This document shows, in pieces, positions 7,801 through 15,802 of a stretch of DNA of 46,031 nucleotides. Source of the stretch: Gemmatimonadaceae bacterium. Lineage in GTDB: Bacteria > Gemmatimonadota > Gemmatimonadetes > Gemmatimonadales > Gemmatimonadaceae. Both the position numbers and the translations under genes were made by a program. The first letter of the stretch is position 1. Every line of letters starts with the position of its first letter. The notes below the pieces were generated by a model that worked only from the letters and a program-made list of their open reading frames with translations, was not told where the DNA came from and made no database searches. The stretch lies in contig JALOPN010000003.1 in assembly GCA_025453875.1 (NCBI GenBank), positions 1-46,031 of the forward strand, written 5' to 3'.

Positions 7801-8742
7801 TCACGACGGACGGGAACGGCGAGCTGGGGTGAGCGCGAGACTGATCAATCCCGGCAGCACTTCGAGCACGAGCAGCCAGAGCCGCGACGCGATCGCGAGA
7901 ATCGTCGCGTCGGTCGCCGTGACGAGTCCGAGCGCGGCGAAGGCGGCGACCATCGCCCCCTCGCGCGCGCCAATGCCGCCCGGTGCGATGAGCACCAGAT
8001 ACCCCACCAGATACGAAGCAGTCCAAATTGCGATGAATCCGAGGGTCGCGCCACTCACCGCGGGCAACAATCCGAGGGCCAGCAGGTGAAAGGCGACGCC
8101 GTATCCGACCCACGAGAGCGCGTTGATGGCCACCGCGCTCCAGATGAGGCCCGCCGGGAGCGGCTGCACCGGCTCGGTCACGCCCTGCCGACGCTGCGTG
8201 ATGGCGCGCACGACGGGTGGGAGGATCCACGGCAGGAGCAGCACACCCACCATGAACAGCGCGAGGGCGCCCCACGCCGCGATGCGATAGTTGGGGCCGA
8301 GTGCGTCGAGCACGCTGGGGCCGGCGAGGGCGACGACACCAAAGCCGGCGCCGATGTTGAGGAGCGTGCCAAGCAGTGCGGCACCGGTGGCGCCGACGGC
8401 ACTTGCCCCCTCGCGCTGGGCGAGGACGGCCAGCGCGGCCACCGACCAGATCTTGAACGGCAGATAGCGGCCGAGATTCGCGGTCGTCCACACGCGTACC
8501 GCGGCGCCGTACGGCAACGTCGTCCCCCATCCGGCCATCAGCATGCGCCAGCTCTGCACGAGCGCGGCGTAGGTGCCCAGCACGATGACGCTGGCCGCAG
8601 CGATGAACCCCCAGCGGACGCGCAGCGCACCGGCGGCCGCGCGCAGCGCGTCACGCTGCTCGACGAGTTCGCGGCCGATCCACACGAGCAGCGCGGCCAA
8701 CAACACGCCCTGCGCGAGGCGCCAGATGCGCGCGCGATTCAT
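7801..8742 (-). CDS. Membrane protein of the lysylphosphatidylglycerol synthase TM / UPF0104 family (flippase-like)
   Basis: The protein has 313 residues with about eight hydrophobic helices. Family marks include NLGRYLPFKIWSVAALAVL at about residues 88-106 and the conserved GGIGAREGAMVAAFAALG near residue 260. This family corresponds to the membrane half of MprF, which moves modified phosphatidylglycerol across the inner membrane; many stand-alone members lie in glycan gene clusters. Here it lies between a GT4 enzyme (ATGA overlap) and a YfhO-like protein, so moving a lipid-linked sugar is a reasonable but unproven guess. There is no synthetase domain, so it is not itself a lysyl-PG synthase. 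Confidence 0.8.
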   Translation of the reverse strand: MNRARIWRLAQGVLLAALLVWIGRELVEQRDALRAAAGALRVRWGFIAAASVIVLGTYAALVQSWRMLMAGWGTTLPYGAAVRVWTTANLGRYLPFKIWSVAALAVLAQREGASAVGATGAALLGTLLNIGAGFGVVALAGPSVLDALGPNYRIAAWGALALFMVGVLLLPWILPPVVRAITQRRQGVTEPVQPLPAGLIWSAVAINALSWVGYGVAFHLLALGLLPAVSGATLGFIAIWTASYLVGYLVLIAPGGIGAREGAMVAAFAALGLVTATDATILAIASRLWLLVLEVLPGLISLALTPARRSRPS

Positions 8743-9956
8743 TGGCGAGCACTCGCGGCGAGGTCTTCATCGGGCCGCTCGGGACTCGCGTACAACGCGA
8801 GGTAACGCGCCGCAACATGCGCTGGATCAAAGTGTTCAAGCGCATGTGCTCGAGCCATTTCGCCGCGTGTGCGTGTCGCGTTGAGGTCGCGGGCCGCGGC
8901 GTCGATCGCGGCGGCGAGTGCGTCGATATCGCCTGGTTCGATGAGTGTGCCACCGTGCGACGGCACGACCACGTCGGGGAGTCCACCGCTGCGATACGCG
9001 ATGACGGGTGTGCTGCACAATGCCGATTCGACCGCGACGAGGCCGAGTCCTTCTTCGTGTGACGGCATGACCGTCACGAGGGCGCGCTGATACAACGCCG
9101 GCAGCGCGTCGTGCGGCAGCGCGCCATGCCAGCGTACACGCGACGCGAGACCCAGCGTGTTCGCCTGCGCGTGCAGCGCCGCGCGATCGGGACCGTCACC
9201 GACGATGTCGCACGTGAGGTGTGAGGCGGTGCGCGCCAGTGCCGCCAGCAGCTGCCCGACACCCTTCTGTGCGTTCAGTCGGCCCACGAACAGGACACCG
9301 CCGCGATCGCGCGGTCCCGGTGTGAAGCCGTGGACATTGACCGGCATGGGGGCGACGTGGATGTCGCACCCGGGCACGATCGACGCGGCCGTGTCGGCGA
9401 GCCAGTGCGAGACGGCGGTCACGGCCTGCGCCCGATGCAGGACGGCCCGCATGATGGGATGCGCGGCTGACACGCCCTGCGCGAGGCGCACGTCGCTCCC
9501 GTGCATGGTGACGATGAAGCGCGGGCCGCCCGGCCGCCCGAGGCCGGCGGCCCAGGTGCACAGTCCCGCCGGAAACCACCAGTGGGCGTGCACGGCGTCG
9601 TACGGCGCGCCTTCGCGTCGCGCCGCCGTGATCGCCTGCTGCACCGCACGCCGTGTGTGCCAGAGCAGGCCGAGCAGCGCGAATCGACCGCTCCAGCCGG
9701 CGCGCACCGCTTCCACCATCGTGCCTTCGTACGCGAGCGTCTGGCGATCGTCGCGCGCGTAGCGCACGCGCTGCACCGGGATCCCCTGCACGACATCGCG
9801 CGACGCCAGTCCCGGTGCGCCGGGCGCGATCACATCGATCCGTGCACCTGCATTCCCGAGCGCGTCGGCAAGGCGCAAAATGAACGAGCCCGCCGGATCA
9901 CCGGCGGTTCGCGGGAAGTTGTGCGTGACGAAGAGGACGCGCGGCGACGCGGACAC
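8739..9956 (-). CDS. Family 4 glycosyltransferase (GT-B fold)
   Basis: The 405 residues form a two-domain GT-B enzyme. The N-terminal acceptor domain starts VLFVTHNFPRTAGDPAGSF. The linker contains HVAPMPVNVHGFTP, and the nucleotide-sugar domain begins GVLFVGRLNAQKGVGQLL at about residue 222. The family E-x7-E-like signature follows (PSHEEGLGLVAVESALCSTPVIA). Such enzymes add sugars to lipid carriers or LPS/exopolysaccharide intermediates in the cytoplasm. Donor and acceptor are not predictable. It starts 14 bases after the GT2 gene and its stop overlaps the flippase-like gene start (ATGA), so the two are co-expressed. Confidence 0.88.
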   Translation of the reverse strand: MSASPRVLFVTHNFPRTAGDPAGSFILRLADALGNAGARIDVIAPGAPGLASRDVVQGIPVQRVRYARDDRQTLAYEGTMVEAVRAGWSGRFALLGLLWHTRRAVQQAITAARREGAPYDAVHAHWWFPAGLCTWAAGLGRPGGPRFIVTMHGSDVRLAQGVSAAHPIMRAVLHRAQAVTAVSHWLADTAASIVPGCDIHVAPMPVNVHGFTPGPRDRGGVLFVGRLNAQKGVGQLLAALARTASHLTCDIVGDGPDRAALHAQANTLGLASRVRWHGALPHDALPALYQRALVTVMPSHEEGLGLVAVESALCSTPVIAYRSGGLPDVVVPSHGGTLIEPGDIDALAAAIDAAARDLNATRTRGEMARAHALEHFDPAHVAARYLALYASPERPDEDLAASARQ

Positions 9957-9970
9957 AGTCCGGGTCGCGA

Positions 9971-11020
9971 TCAGCGCCGTCGCGCGCTCGACGAGCCGCC
10001 CGCGCGCTCGTCGTTGGGCGCATCCTCCGATGCGCGATCCGCCAGCACTTCATCGAGGGTGCGGCGCAGGTCGCGCATCTCCGCGCGTCCCTGGGCGATC
10101 TGTTCGCCAAGCAGCCCGGTCGCGAAGAACACGCTGCCGAGCAGCAGACACGTTTCGATCAGCGTCAGCAGCGGCCGATAGCCGATGCCGCCGAAGACAC
10201 GCACGCCCACCGCCACCAGTCCGGTCAGGACGCCGACGGCGAACAACGCGGCCCCGAGCATGCCGAAGGCGAGCAGCGGCTTCTGCCCGAAGCGCAGCTC
10301 GAACCAGACGGCGAGCATGTCGAGCACGCCCACCGGAATGCGCCCCAGCCCGAATTTCGAGCGGCCGGCGTGCCGCGGATAGAGCGGCACCGGGATCTCG
10401 GTGACCGTGTATCCCTGATTGGCCGCGAGCACGATCATGTAGCGATGCCAGTCGGGACGCATCGGAAGCGCCGCCATGATCTCGCGCTTGTACGCCTTCA
10501 CGTTGTTGAGATCACGGACCGAGACACGAAACAGGCGACGGCTCAGGCCATTGTAGATGCGCGAGACAAACGCCTTCTCGTACTTCCCCTGCTTGTACCC
10601 CGTGACCATGTCCGCTTCGCCCTGCAGGATGGGGGCGACGAGTCGCGGAATGTCCTCGGGCTTGAACTGGAGGTCGGCCGGATAGAAGACAAGCGTTTCC
10701 CCACGCGCGTGCAGCCAGCCGGTACGCAGCGCTTCGGCGATGCCTCGCTGCGTCCGGTGACGCACCGCGCGCACGAACGCATACTGCTGCTGCAGCTCCT
10801 GCAGCACGGCCCACGTGTCGTCCGACGAGCCGTCGTCGATCACGACCACTTCGTAGCGGGCCGCCTGATCGGCGAACGCCGCCTGCGCCTGCTCCATGAA
10901 GAGCGGCAGGTTCTCTGCCTCGTCCTTCGCCGGCACCAGCACGGAGACGTCGAGTGATGGACGGCGCGCGGTTCGCGGCGGCGCGTCGGCGTAGCTGCTC
11001 ACGGGAGCGATTGCCGTCAT
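9971..11020 (-). CDS. GtrB/ArnC-like family 2 glycosyltransferase with C-terminal membrane helices
   Basis: The 349 residues start with a GT-A catalytic domain: VLVPAKDEAENLP, VVIDDGSSDDTW, then YPADLQFKPEDIP in place of the usual DxD, and GYKQGKYEKAFVSRIYNGLSRRLF. Two hydrophobic helices at about residues 235-310 anchor it in the membrane, and the C-terminus is Arg/Glu rich. This architecture is that of GtrB, ArnC and DPMS enzymes, which charge undecaprenyl phosphate with a sugar. It begins 3 bases after the rpoN stop, so it is part of the Kdo/Lpt/rpoN transcription unit. With the DPM1-like gene it is one of two such charging enzymes in the operon. Confidence 0.87.
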   Translation of the reverse strand: MTAIAPVSSYADAPPRTARRPSLDVSVLVPAKDEAENLPLFMEQAQAAFADQAARYEVVVIDDGSSDDTWAVLQELQQQYAFVRAVRHRTQRGIAEALRTGWLHARGETLVFYPADLQFKPEDIPRLVAPILQGEADMVTGYKQGKYEKAFVSRIYNGLSRRLFRVSVRDLNNVKAYKREIMAALPMRPDWHRYMIVLAANQGYTVTEIPVPLYPRHAGRSKFGLGRIPVGVLDMLAVWFELRFGQKPLLAFGMLGAALFAVGVLTGLVAVGVRVFGGIGYRPLLTLIETCLLLGSVFFATGLLGEQIAQGRAEMRDLRRTLDEVLADRASEDAPNDERAGGSSSARRR

Positions 11021-11023
11021 GCG

Positions 11024-12517
11024 TCAGACCCGCTTGCGCATGCGCGCCGGCAGAATGCCGAGTTGATCACGATACTTCGCCACGGTGCGTCGCGCGATCT
11101 GTACACCGGTACGCTGGATGATCTCGACGATCGCCTGGTCGGTGAGCGGATTGCGCGGGTCTTCACCAGCCACGAGCTTCTCGAGCTGATCCTTGATGCC
11201 GCGCGCCGACACGTCGTCGCCATCGGACGTGGAGAGCCCTGACGAGAAGAAGAACTTGAGGGGCAGCACACCGCGTGGCGTCTGCACGAACTTCTCGTTG
11301 GTCACACGGCTGACGGTGGACTCGTGCATGCCGACCGCGTCGGCGACCTCGCGCAGCGTGAGCGGCTTGAGATACTGGATGCCGCGCTCGAAGAAGTCGC
11401 GCTGCCGATCGACGATGAAGTGCATGACCTTGAGCATCGTCTGCCGACGCTGCTCGATGGCCTGAATCATCCAGTTGGCCGAGTTGAGCTTGGACGCGAT
11501 GAAGTCCTTGCTCTCGGTGTCGAAGTGCTTGCGGTCGCGCGCGAGTTCCTGATACGAGCGGCTGATCTTGAGCCGCGGCAGGTTGCCGTCGTTGAGGAAC
11601 ACATGGTACGCGCCGTCGATCTTGTCGATGATCAGATCGGGGACGATGTAGTCCTCGGTGGGCGCGGCGAAGCGCAAGCCGGGCTTGGGGTCGAGTCGCG
11701 CCACTTCGTCGGCCGCCGTCTGCACTTCCTGCACACTGATCGCGAAGCGACGTGCGACTTCACTCCAGCGGTGCGCAATGAGCTCCTCGAAGGCCTCCTC
11801 GACGAGGCGCCACGCCAGCGTCCCCTGCGCGTTGAGCGACGTGAGCTGCAGCAGCAGGCATTCGCGGAGATCGCGGGCGCACACGCCGGGCGGATCGAGG
11901 TCCTGCATCACGCGCAACATGGCCAGCACTTCGTCGTCGCTGAACGGCGTGGCGGCCGGCACGTCGAGTTCTTCGGCGGCGCGCACCAGCACCTCGTTGA
12001 CGCCGTCGCGAATCTCGTCGAGCGTCGCGGCGAGATGCCCCGCCTCATCGATGTTGCCGATGAACTCTTCGGCGAGCAACGCCTGGCGTGGCGTGAGATC
12101 GAGCAGGGCCACCTGCTCCTTCAGGTGGTCGGCGAGATCGTGCGCCGCCACCGTGACGGGCTCGTACCACTCGCGCTGCTCGGCTTCTTCGCGCACGCCG
12201 CCCGTTTCGAACCCGTCGAGCAGCACGCTTTCCCAGTCGACGTCGTCGTCGCCGGACTTCTCCGGTTCCGGTTCGTCGCCGGTCTCGGCTTCGGCAAGGT
12301 TCTCGGGCTCGGCCGTCTCTTCCCCTTCTTCGGCCGCGTCGGCTTCGTCGTCCTCGGGTTCGACCAGCTCGAGAAACGGATTGGTGAGCAGTTCCTGCTT
12401 GAGGTGCTGCTGGAGATCGAGGAGGGGCATGTACAGCAGATCCATCGCCTGGTACAGGCGTGGATTGATCTTCAGCTCCTGACGGAGCGACGTGCTCTGC
12501 TGCAAGCCCGTCTTCAT
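11024..12517 (-). CDS. rpoN: RNA polymerase sigma-54 factor
   Basis: This sigma factor recognises -24/-12 promoters and requires enhancer-binding ATPases. From ATG at 12517 it has 497 residues; a GTG at 12520 (GTGA overlap with lptB) adds one Met. Region I is Gln/Leu rich (MKTGLQQSTSLRQELKINPRLYQAM). Region II is strongly acidic (EPEDDEADAAEEGEE and onward). Region III contains the core-binding and HTH parts, and the RpoN box ARRTVAKYR is present near the C-terminus. The lptB-rpoN order is common in Proteobacteria as well. No -24/-12 site was recognised in the few intergenic gaps of this window. Confidence 0.97.
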   Translation of the reverse strand: MKTGLQQSTSLRQELKINPRLYQAMDLLYMPLLDLQQHLKQELLTNPFLELVEPEDDEADAAEEGEETAEPENLAEAETGDEPEPEKSGDDDVDWESVLLDGFETGGVREEAEQREWYEPVTVAAHDLADHLKEQVALLDLTPRQALLAEEFIGNIDEAGHLAATLDEIRDGVNEVLVRAAEELDVPAATPFSDDEVLAMLRVMQDLDPPGVCARDLRECLLLQLTSLNAQGTLAWRLVEEAFEELIAHRWSEVARRFAISVQEVQTAADEVARLDPKPGLRFAAPTEDYIVPDLIIDKIDGAYHVFLNDGNLPRLKISRSYQELARDRKHFDTESKDFIASKLNSANWMIQAIEQRRQTMLKVMHFIVDRQRDFFERGIQYLKPLTLREVADAVGMHESTVSRVTNEKFVQTPRGVLPLKFFFSSGLSTSDGDDVSARGIKDQLEKLVAGEDPRNPLTDQAIVEIIQRTGVQIARRTVAKYRDQLGILPARMRKRV

Positions 12518-13425
12518 CACGCGGTGCCCTCGGGAGCGGACGCGTCGGCATAGCGCGCCCGGAGACGCGCTGTGAGGGTGGGTCCGAAGTAACGCTCGGA
12601 GACTTCGTCGTCGAAGACGAGGTCGCGGACCGCGCCGGCGACGCCCACCCGACCGTCGTACATGATGTACGCCCGGTCGACGATGTCCAGCGTCTGCTCG
12701 ACGTTGTGATCCGAGATGAGGACGCCGATCCCCCGATACCGCAACTCGGCGACGATCTTCTGGATGTCGTAGACGGCCTTCGGATCGACGCCGGCGAAGG
12801 GCTCGTCGAGCATCATGAACTTGGGCTCGGTCACGAGCGCCCGGGTAATCTCCAGGCGGCGCCGTTCGCCGCCGGAGAGCTGGAATGCCTTGCTCCGTCG
12901 GAGATGCTTGATCTTGAGTTCGTCGAGCAGCGTCTCGAGGCGCTCCGCGCGTTCCTTGGACGACAGGTCGAGTGTCTCGAGGATGGCGAGGATGTTGTCC
13001 TCGACGGAGAGCTTGCGGAAGATGCTCGGTTCCTGCGCGAGGTAGCCGATGCCGCGCTGTGCCCGCTTGTACATGGGCATGCGCGTGATGTCCTCGCCAT
13101 CGAGCGAAATGCGCCCCACGAGCGGCGCGATCAGCCCGACGATCATGTAGAACGTGGTGGTCTTGCCCGCGCCATTGGGGCCGAGCAGGCCGACGATCTC
13201 GCCCTGCTTCAGGTGCAGCCCGACGTTGTCCACCACCTTCCGACCACGGTACACCTTCACCAGCCCTTCGGCCGACAGTTCACTGCCACCGGCGACCACC
13301 GGTGGCGCGGCGACGCCACCAGCGGCCGGTTCGTTCGGATCGCCGTGTTCACCGACGTCGAGCGCCGCCTCACCCGGGTAGGGCGCGTCGGCGTCATCGT
13401 TGGCAGGATCGAAGGGCACGGTCAT
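12517..13425 (-). CDS. lptB: LPS export ABC transporter ATP-binding protein
   Basis: LptB is the ATPase that drives LPS extraction with LptFG and LptC. The start is ATG at 13425, whose ATGA overlaps the upstream stop. Of 302 residues, the first 48 form an acidic, Pro/Ala/Gly-rich extension absent from typical LptB of about 240 residues. The ABC domain has Walker A GPNGAGKTT (82-90), Q-loop Q131, signature LSGGE (183-187), Walker B MMLDEP with E208, and switch H240. A short tail after GPTLTARLRARY also exceeds the usual length. lptF and lptG are not in this window. It overlaps rpoN downstream. Confidence 0.95.
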   Translation of the reverse strand: MTVPFDPANDDADAPYPGEAALDVGEHGDPNEPAAGGVAAPPVVAGGSELSAEGLVKVYRGRKVVDNVGLHLKQGEIVGLLGPNGAGKTTTFYMIVGLIAPLVGRISLDGEDITRMPMYKRAQRGIGYLAQEPSIFRKLSVEDNILAILETLDLSSKERAERLETLLDELKIKHLRRSKAFQLSGGERRRLEITRALVTEPKFMMLDEPFAGVDPKAVYDIQKIVAELRYRGIGVLISDHNVEQTLDIVDRAYIMYDGRVGVAGAVRDLVFDDEVSERYFGPTLTARLRARYADASAPEGTA

Positions 13426-15257
13426 CGCGGAGGGGATCGGTACGCGGTCGAGCGGAGGGCGGGGAGAAACCAGTGTCGAGCAGCGGTGGCAACGGGGCCA
13501 CCGGGACGGCGCTCCGCCGGTCGCTCCCTCCAACTTAGCCGGGAGGGTGACAGGGCGGCGAGAGGGGGCGCATCGCTCGCGATGTCGGGTGGCACACGCC
13601 GTGCACTGTCCCGGCGCAGACTGTCACGCCGCTGGATCACGCGGCGGACCGAGTCACGGCCCGCGCTATCGAGTCCCATGGTGTCCGGTGTGACGGTGGT
13701 GCTGTCGGTCAGCGAATCGAGGATGGGCTCGAGATAGAGCCCGACGGCCTGCGAATCAACCAGCACCTCACGCATCTCGCCGTTCGCGAACTCGGCGCGG
13801 ATGCGCTTCCCCCGCACGTAGTTGATGGCGGGGGGGAGTGTGGGCCCGCGATTGGAGGGCACCTGATACCGCGAGACCGCATTGCCGGTGGCCGTGACGA
13901 GCTTCATCACGCTCCGTGGGGCGGTGTCGGGCGGCGTGGTGATCGTGTCGAACTCGGCCACGACCGTGTCCCCCATGAGCAGGTCTCGCTCTTCCGAGCG
14001 CAGCTTGAGGGTGTCCGGGACGCCCTGCGCGATCGCGCGCCCCACCGCGTGCAGCATGCGAATGCGCTGCTTGGGGAGATCCACATCGATGGAGTCGGCC
14101 TCGAGCGACTGCGTGGGCGTCTCGGCGAATGCACGGCCCGTGCCGAACGCCCACGCGCGCTGCACGAGTTGCGAGTCGAGCTGCATGGCGACACGCTCGG
14201 CGCGCATCGTGAGGTCGCGACTGGTGCCCTGCGCGCGATGCGAGGCGAGCACACGATCGAGCTGTCGATTGGTGCTGAACAAGTCGATCGTGTCGCCGAC
14301 GAGGCGGAAGGGACGCGCGGTGTCTCGCGAGAGCACGTAGGCGCCGCGCATGAGACGCGCCTGCTCCGTGACCTTGTTGAACGCCGCGGTATCTCCCTCG
14401 GCGACGATCATCTCGCGATTGATCACCACGTTGCCCCACGCCACGAGCAGCGTGTCGCCGACGTCCTCCATCTGATTGGCGGTGATGTTCACGGGCGGTC
14501 GCTCGCGCCCCGTGGAGTCCTTCTCCACCAGATTGACGGAGGGTCGATCGGGGGCGAAGAGTCGTGGCACATCACGCGCCCGTCCGGCACGAAAGTACTC
14601 GATGCTGGGACCACGAAACACCGAGCCGCTCTTGAGGTCGGTCGCCGTCACGCCACCGGTGGCGACCAGACGCTCTTCCTTGGTGAAGTAGGTCGCGGTT
14701 GGCGAGAGGACCTGCATCTTGCCCGGCTCTTCGAAGATCACGTTGCCGATGAGCAGCAGCATGCTGAGCGATTCGTACTGCTCCGCGCTGTCGGCTTTCA
14801 CGAAGTTCGCTTCGCCCTGACACTTGGCGACCACGCCGCCGCCGATGAACGCGTTGCGCGTCCCATCCGGCAGGAGATTCGTGACCAGCCGAGAGTCGGG
14901 TGGGCTGTCGTTGAAATCGAGCAGGCATTCACGTGTTGCCGGCTTGCGTTTCGGTGGTGCCTTTTTTGCGGCGTCTCGCGCAATCGAATCGCGCACGAGC
15001 GAATCACGTGCGGCGGAGTCCATCACGGGACGCGGTGGCGCGCTATCGGTCTTCGCGCTGTCGGCGCGCGCACTATCGGCGCGCGCGCTATCCGCACGCG
15101 CCGAATCGGCAGCGGGCATGGGAGCGCGCACGGAGTCGCCGGCCGCGCCATCGGGCGGCGTGGCCGGCGGCGTGCCCCGCCGTCCGCCAAAGCAACCGGC
15201 CACGATGAGGACCACGCCCAGCAGCGCGAGCCACGCGACGCGCCGAGACGGATTCAC
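13422..15257 (-). CDS. OstA-like lipoprotein, probable LptA-role protein with Asp-Ser-Ala-Arg repeats
   Basis: The 611 residues start at a GTG overlapping the lptC stop (GTGA). A signal peptide ends in the lipobox IVAGC (Cys22). Residues about 40-100 are a low-complexity linker of DSARA repeats and charged DSxxRD units. The body (about 110-510) has beta-strand-rich OstA/jelly-roll sequence, with markers such as NAFIGGGVVAKCQGEA, VAWGNVVINREMIVAEGD and VTATGNAV. The C-terminal 100 residues return to DSxRRD repeats and end in an Arg/Pro-rich tail of doubtful structure. E. coli LptA has about 185 residues and no lipid anchor; long OstA-like proteins are known in Bacteroidetes. Its place between lptC and lptB argues for a role in LPS transport across the periplasm. 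Confidence 0.78.
   Translation of the reverse strand: MNPSRRVAWLALLGVVLIVAGCFGGRRGTPPATPPDGAAGDSVRAPMPAADSARADSARADSARADSAKTDSAPPRPVMDSAARDSLVRDSIARDAAKKAPPKRKPATRECLLDFNDSPPDSRLVTNLLPDGTRNAFIGGGVVAKCQGEANFVKADSAEQYESLSMLLLIGNVIFEEPGKMQVLSPTATYFTKEERLVATGGVTATDLKSGSVFRGPSIEYFRAGRARDVPRLFAPDRPSVNLVEKDSTGRERPPVNITANQMEDVGDTLLVAWGNVVINREMIVAEGDTAAFNKVTEQARLMRGAYVLSRDTARPFRLVGDTIDLFSTNRQLDRVLASHRAQGTSRDLTMRAERVAMQLDSQLVQRAWAFGTGRAFAETPTQSLEADSIDVDLPKQRIRMLHAVGRAIAQGVPDTLKLRSEERDLLMGDTVVAEFDTITTPPDTAPRSVMKLVTATGNAVSRYQVPSNRGPTLPPAINYVRGKRIRAEFANGEMREVLVDSQAVGLYLEPILDSLTDSTTVTPDTMGLDSAGRDSVRRVIQRRDSLRRDSARRVPPDIASDAPPLAALSPSRLSWRERPAERRPGGPVATAARHWFLPALRSTAYRSPPR
15041..15115 (-). repeat. 15-bp tandem repeats encoding DSARA units
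   Basis: Five consecutive 15-base units (15041-15055, 15056-15070, 15071-15085, 15086-15100 and 15101-15115) share the pattern CGCTATCGGCGCGCG, with substitutions mostly in the outer two units. They encode the repeat DSARA in the linker of the OstA-like lipoprotein. The multiple of three keeps the frame, so copy number could vary by slippage without breaking the gene. Confidence 0.85.
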
Positions 15258-15802
15258 TTGTTCTCGACCTGCACAGGTGCAACGCCCTTGAAGTTCCGGA
15301 TGACTCGCAGCTTGGTGAGCTGCGGATCGGATTCGAAGCCGATGCCGGTGATCTGACGCTTCGGGGGTTCGTTGAGCACGAACGCGCTGTCGCTGAAGAT
15401 CTGATTGCGCAACTCGTCGTACACGAGCTGCTGCGTTTCGAGGCGGCGGCCGTCGGCGCGCACGACGACCACATTGCCGCGCGCTTCGAGGCGATTGAGT
15501 CGCTTGTTGTACGTCCCTTCACGCGCGGTGAGCTGACCATCCTTGGCCCCGAGCGCATCGAAGAAGGTCACGTTCACCACGCGCAGCTCGAAGCGGTTGC
15601 CCCCATCGTAGGTGTAGGTGGTGTCGGCGAGCAGTTCGCCGCGCGCTGTGGACTCGTTGGTGAGGCGCATGCGCACCCCCCATCCCAGCTGTTCCGCAGA
15701 GTCGGGCAGCAGCGCATCCGCCGGTCGCGGCGCGGTACCGCTGTCGTCGCACGCCGCGGCCGCGCACAGGATCCCCACGAGCCAGAGCATCGGGCGCCGC
15801 AT
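15254..15802 (-). CDS. lptC: LptC-like lipoprotein of the LPS export system
   Basis: LptC links the inner-membrane Lpt ATPase to LptA. The 182 residues begin with a signal peptide and lipobox (CAAAAC, Cys18) rather than the transmembrane helix of E. coli LptC. The remainder is a single beta-jelly-roll type sequence with RMRLTNESTARGELLADTT, LTAREGTYNKRLNRLEARG and DELRNQIFSDSAFVL, typical of LptC and related 'LPS export periplasmic' proteins. The ATG overlaps the kdsD stop (TGATG), and its own stop overlaps the next GTG. The assignment rests on both domain pattern and neighbours. Confidence 0.85.
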   Translation of the reverse strand: MRRPMLWLVGILCAAAACDDSGTAPRPADALLPDSAEQLGWGVRMRLTNESTARGELLADTTYTYDGGNRFELRVVNVTFFDALGAKDGQLTAREGTYNKRLNRLEARGNVVVVRADGRRLETQQLVYDELRNQIFSDSAFVLNEPPKRQITGIGFESDPQLTKLRVIRNFKGVAPVQVENK

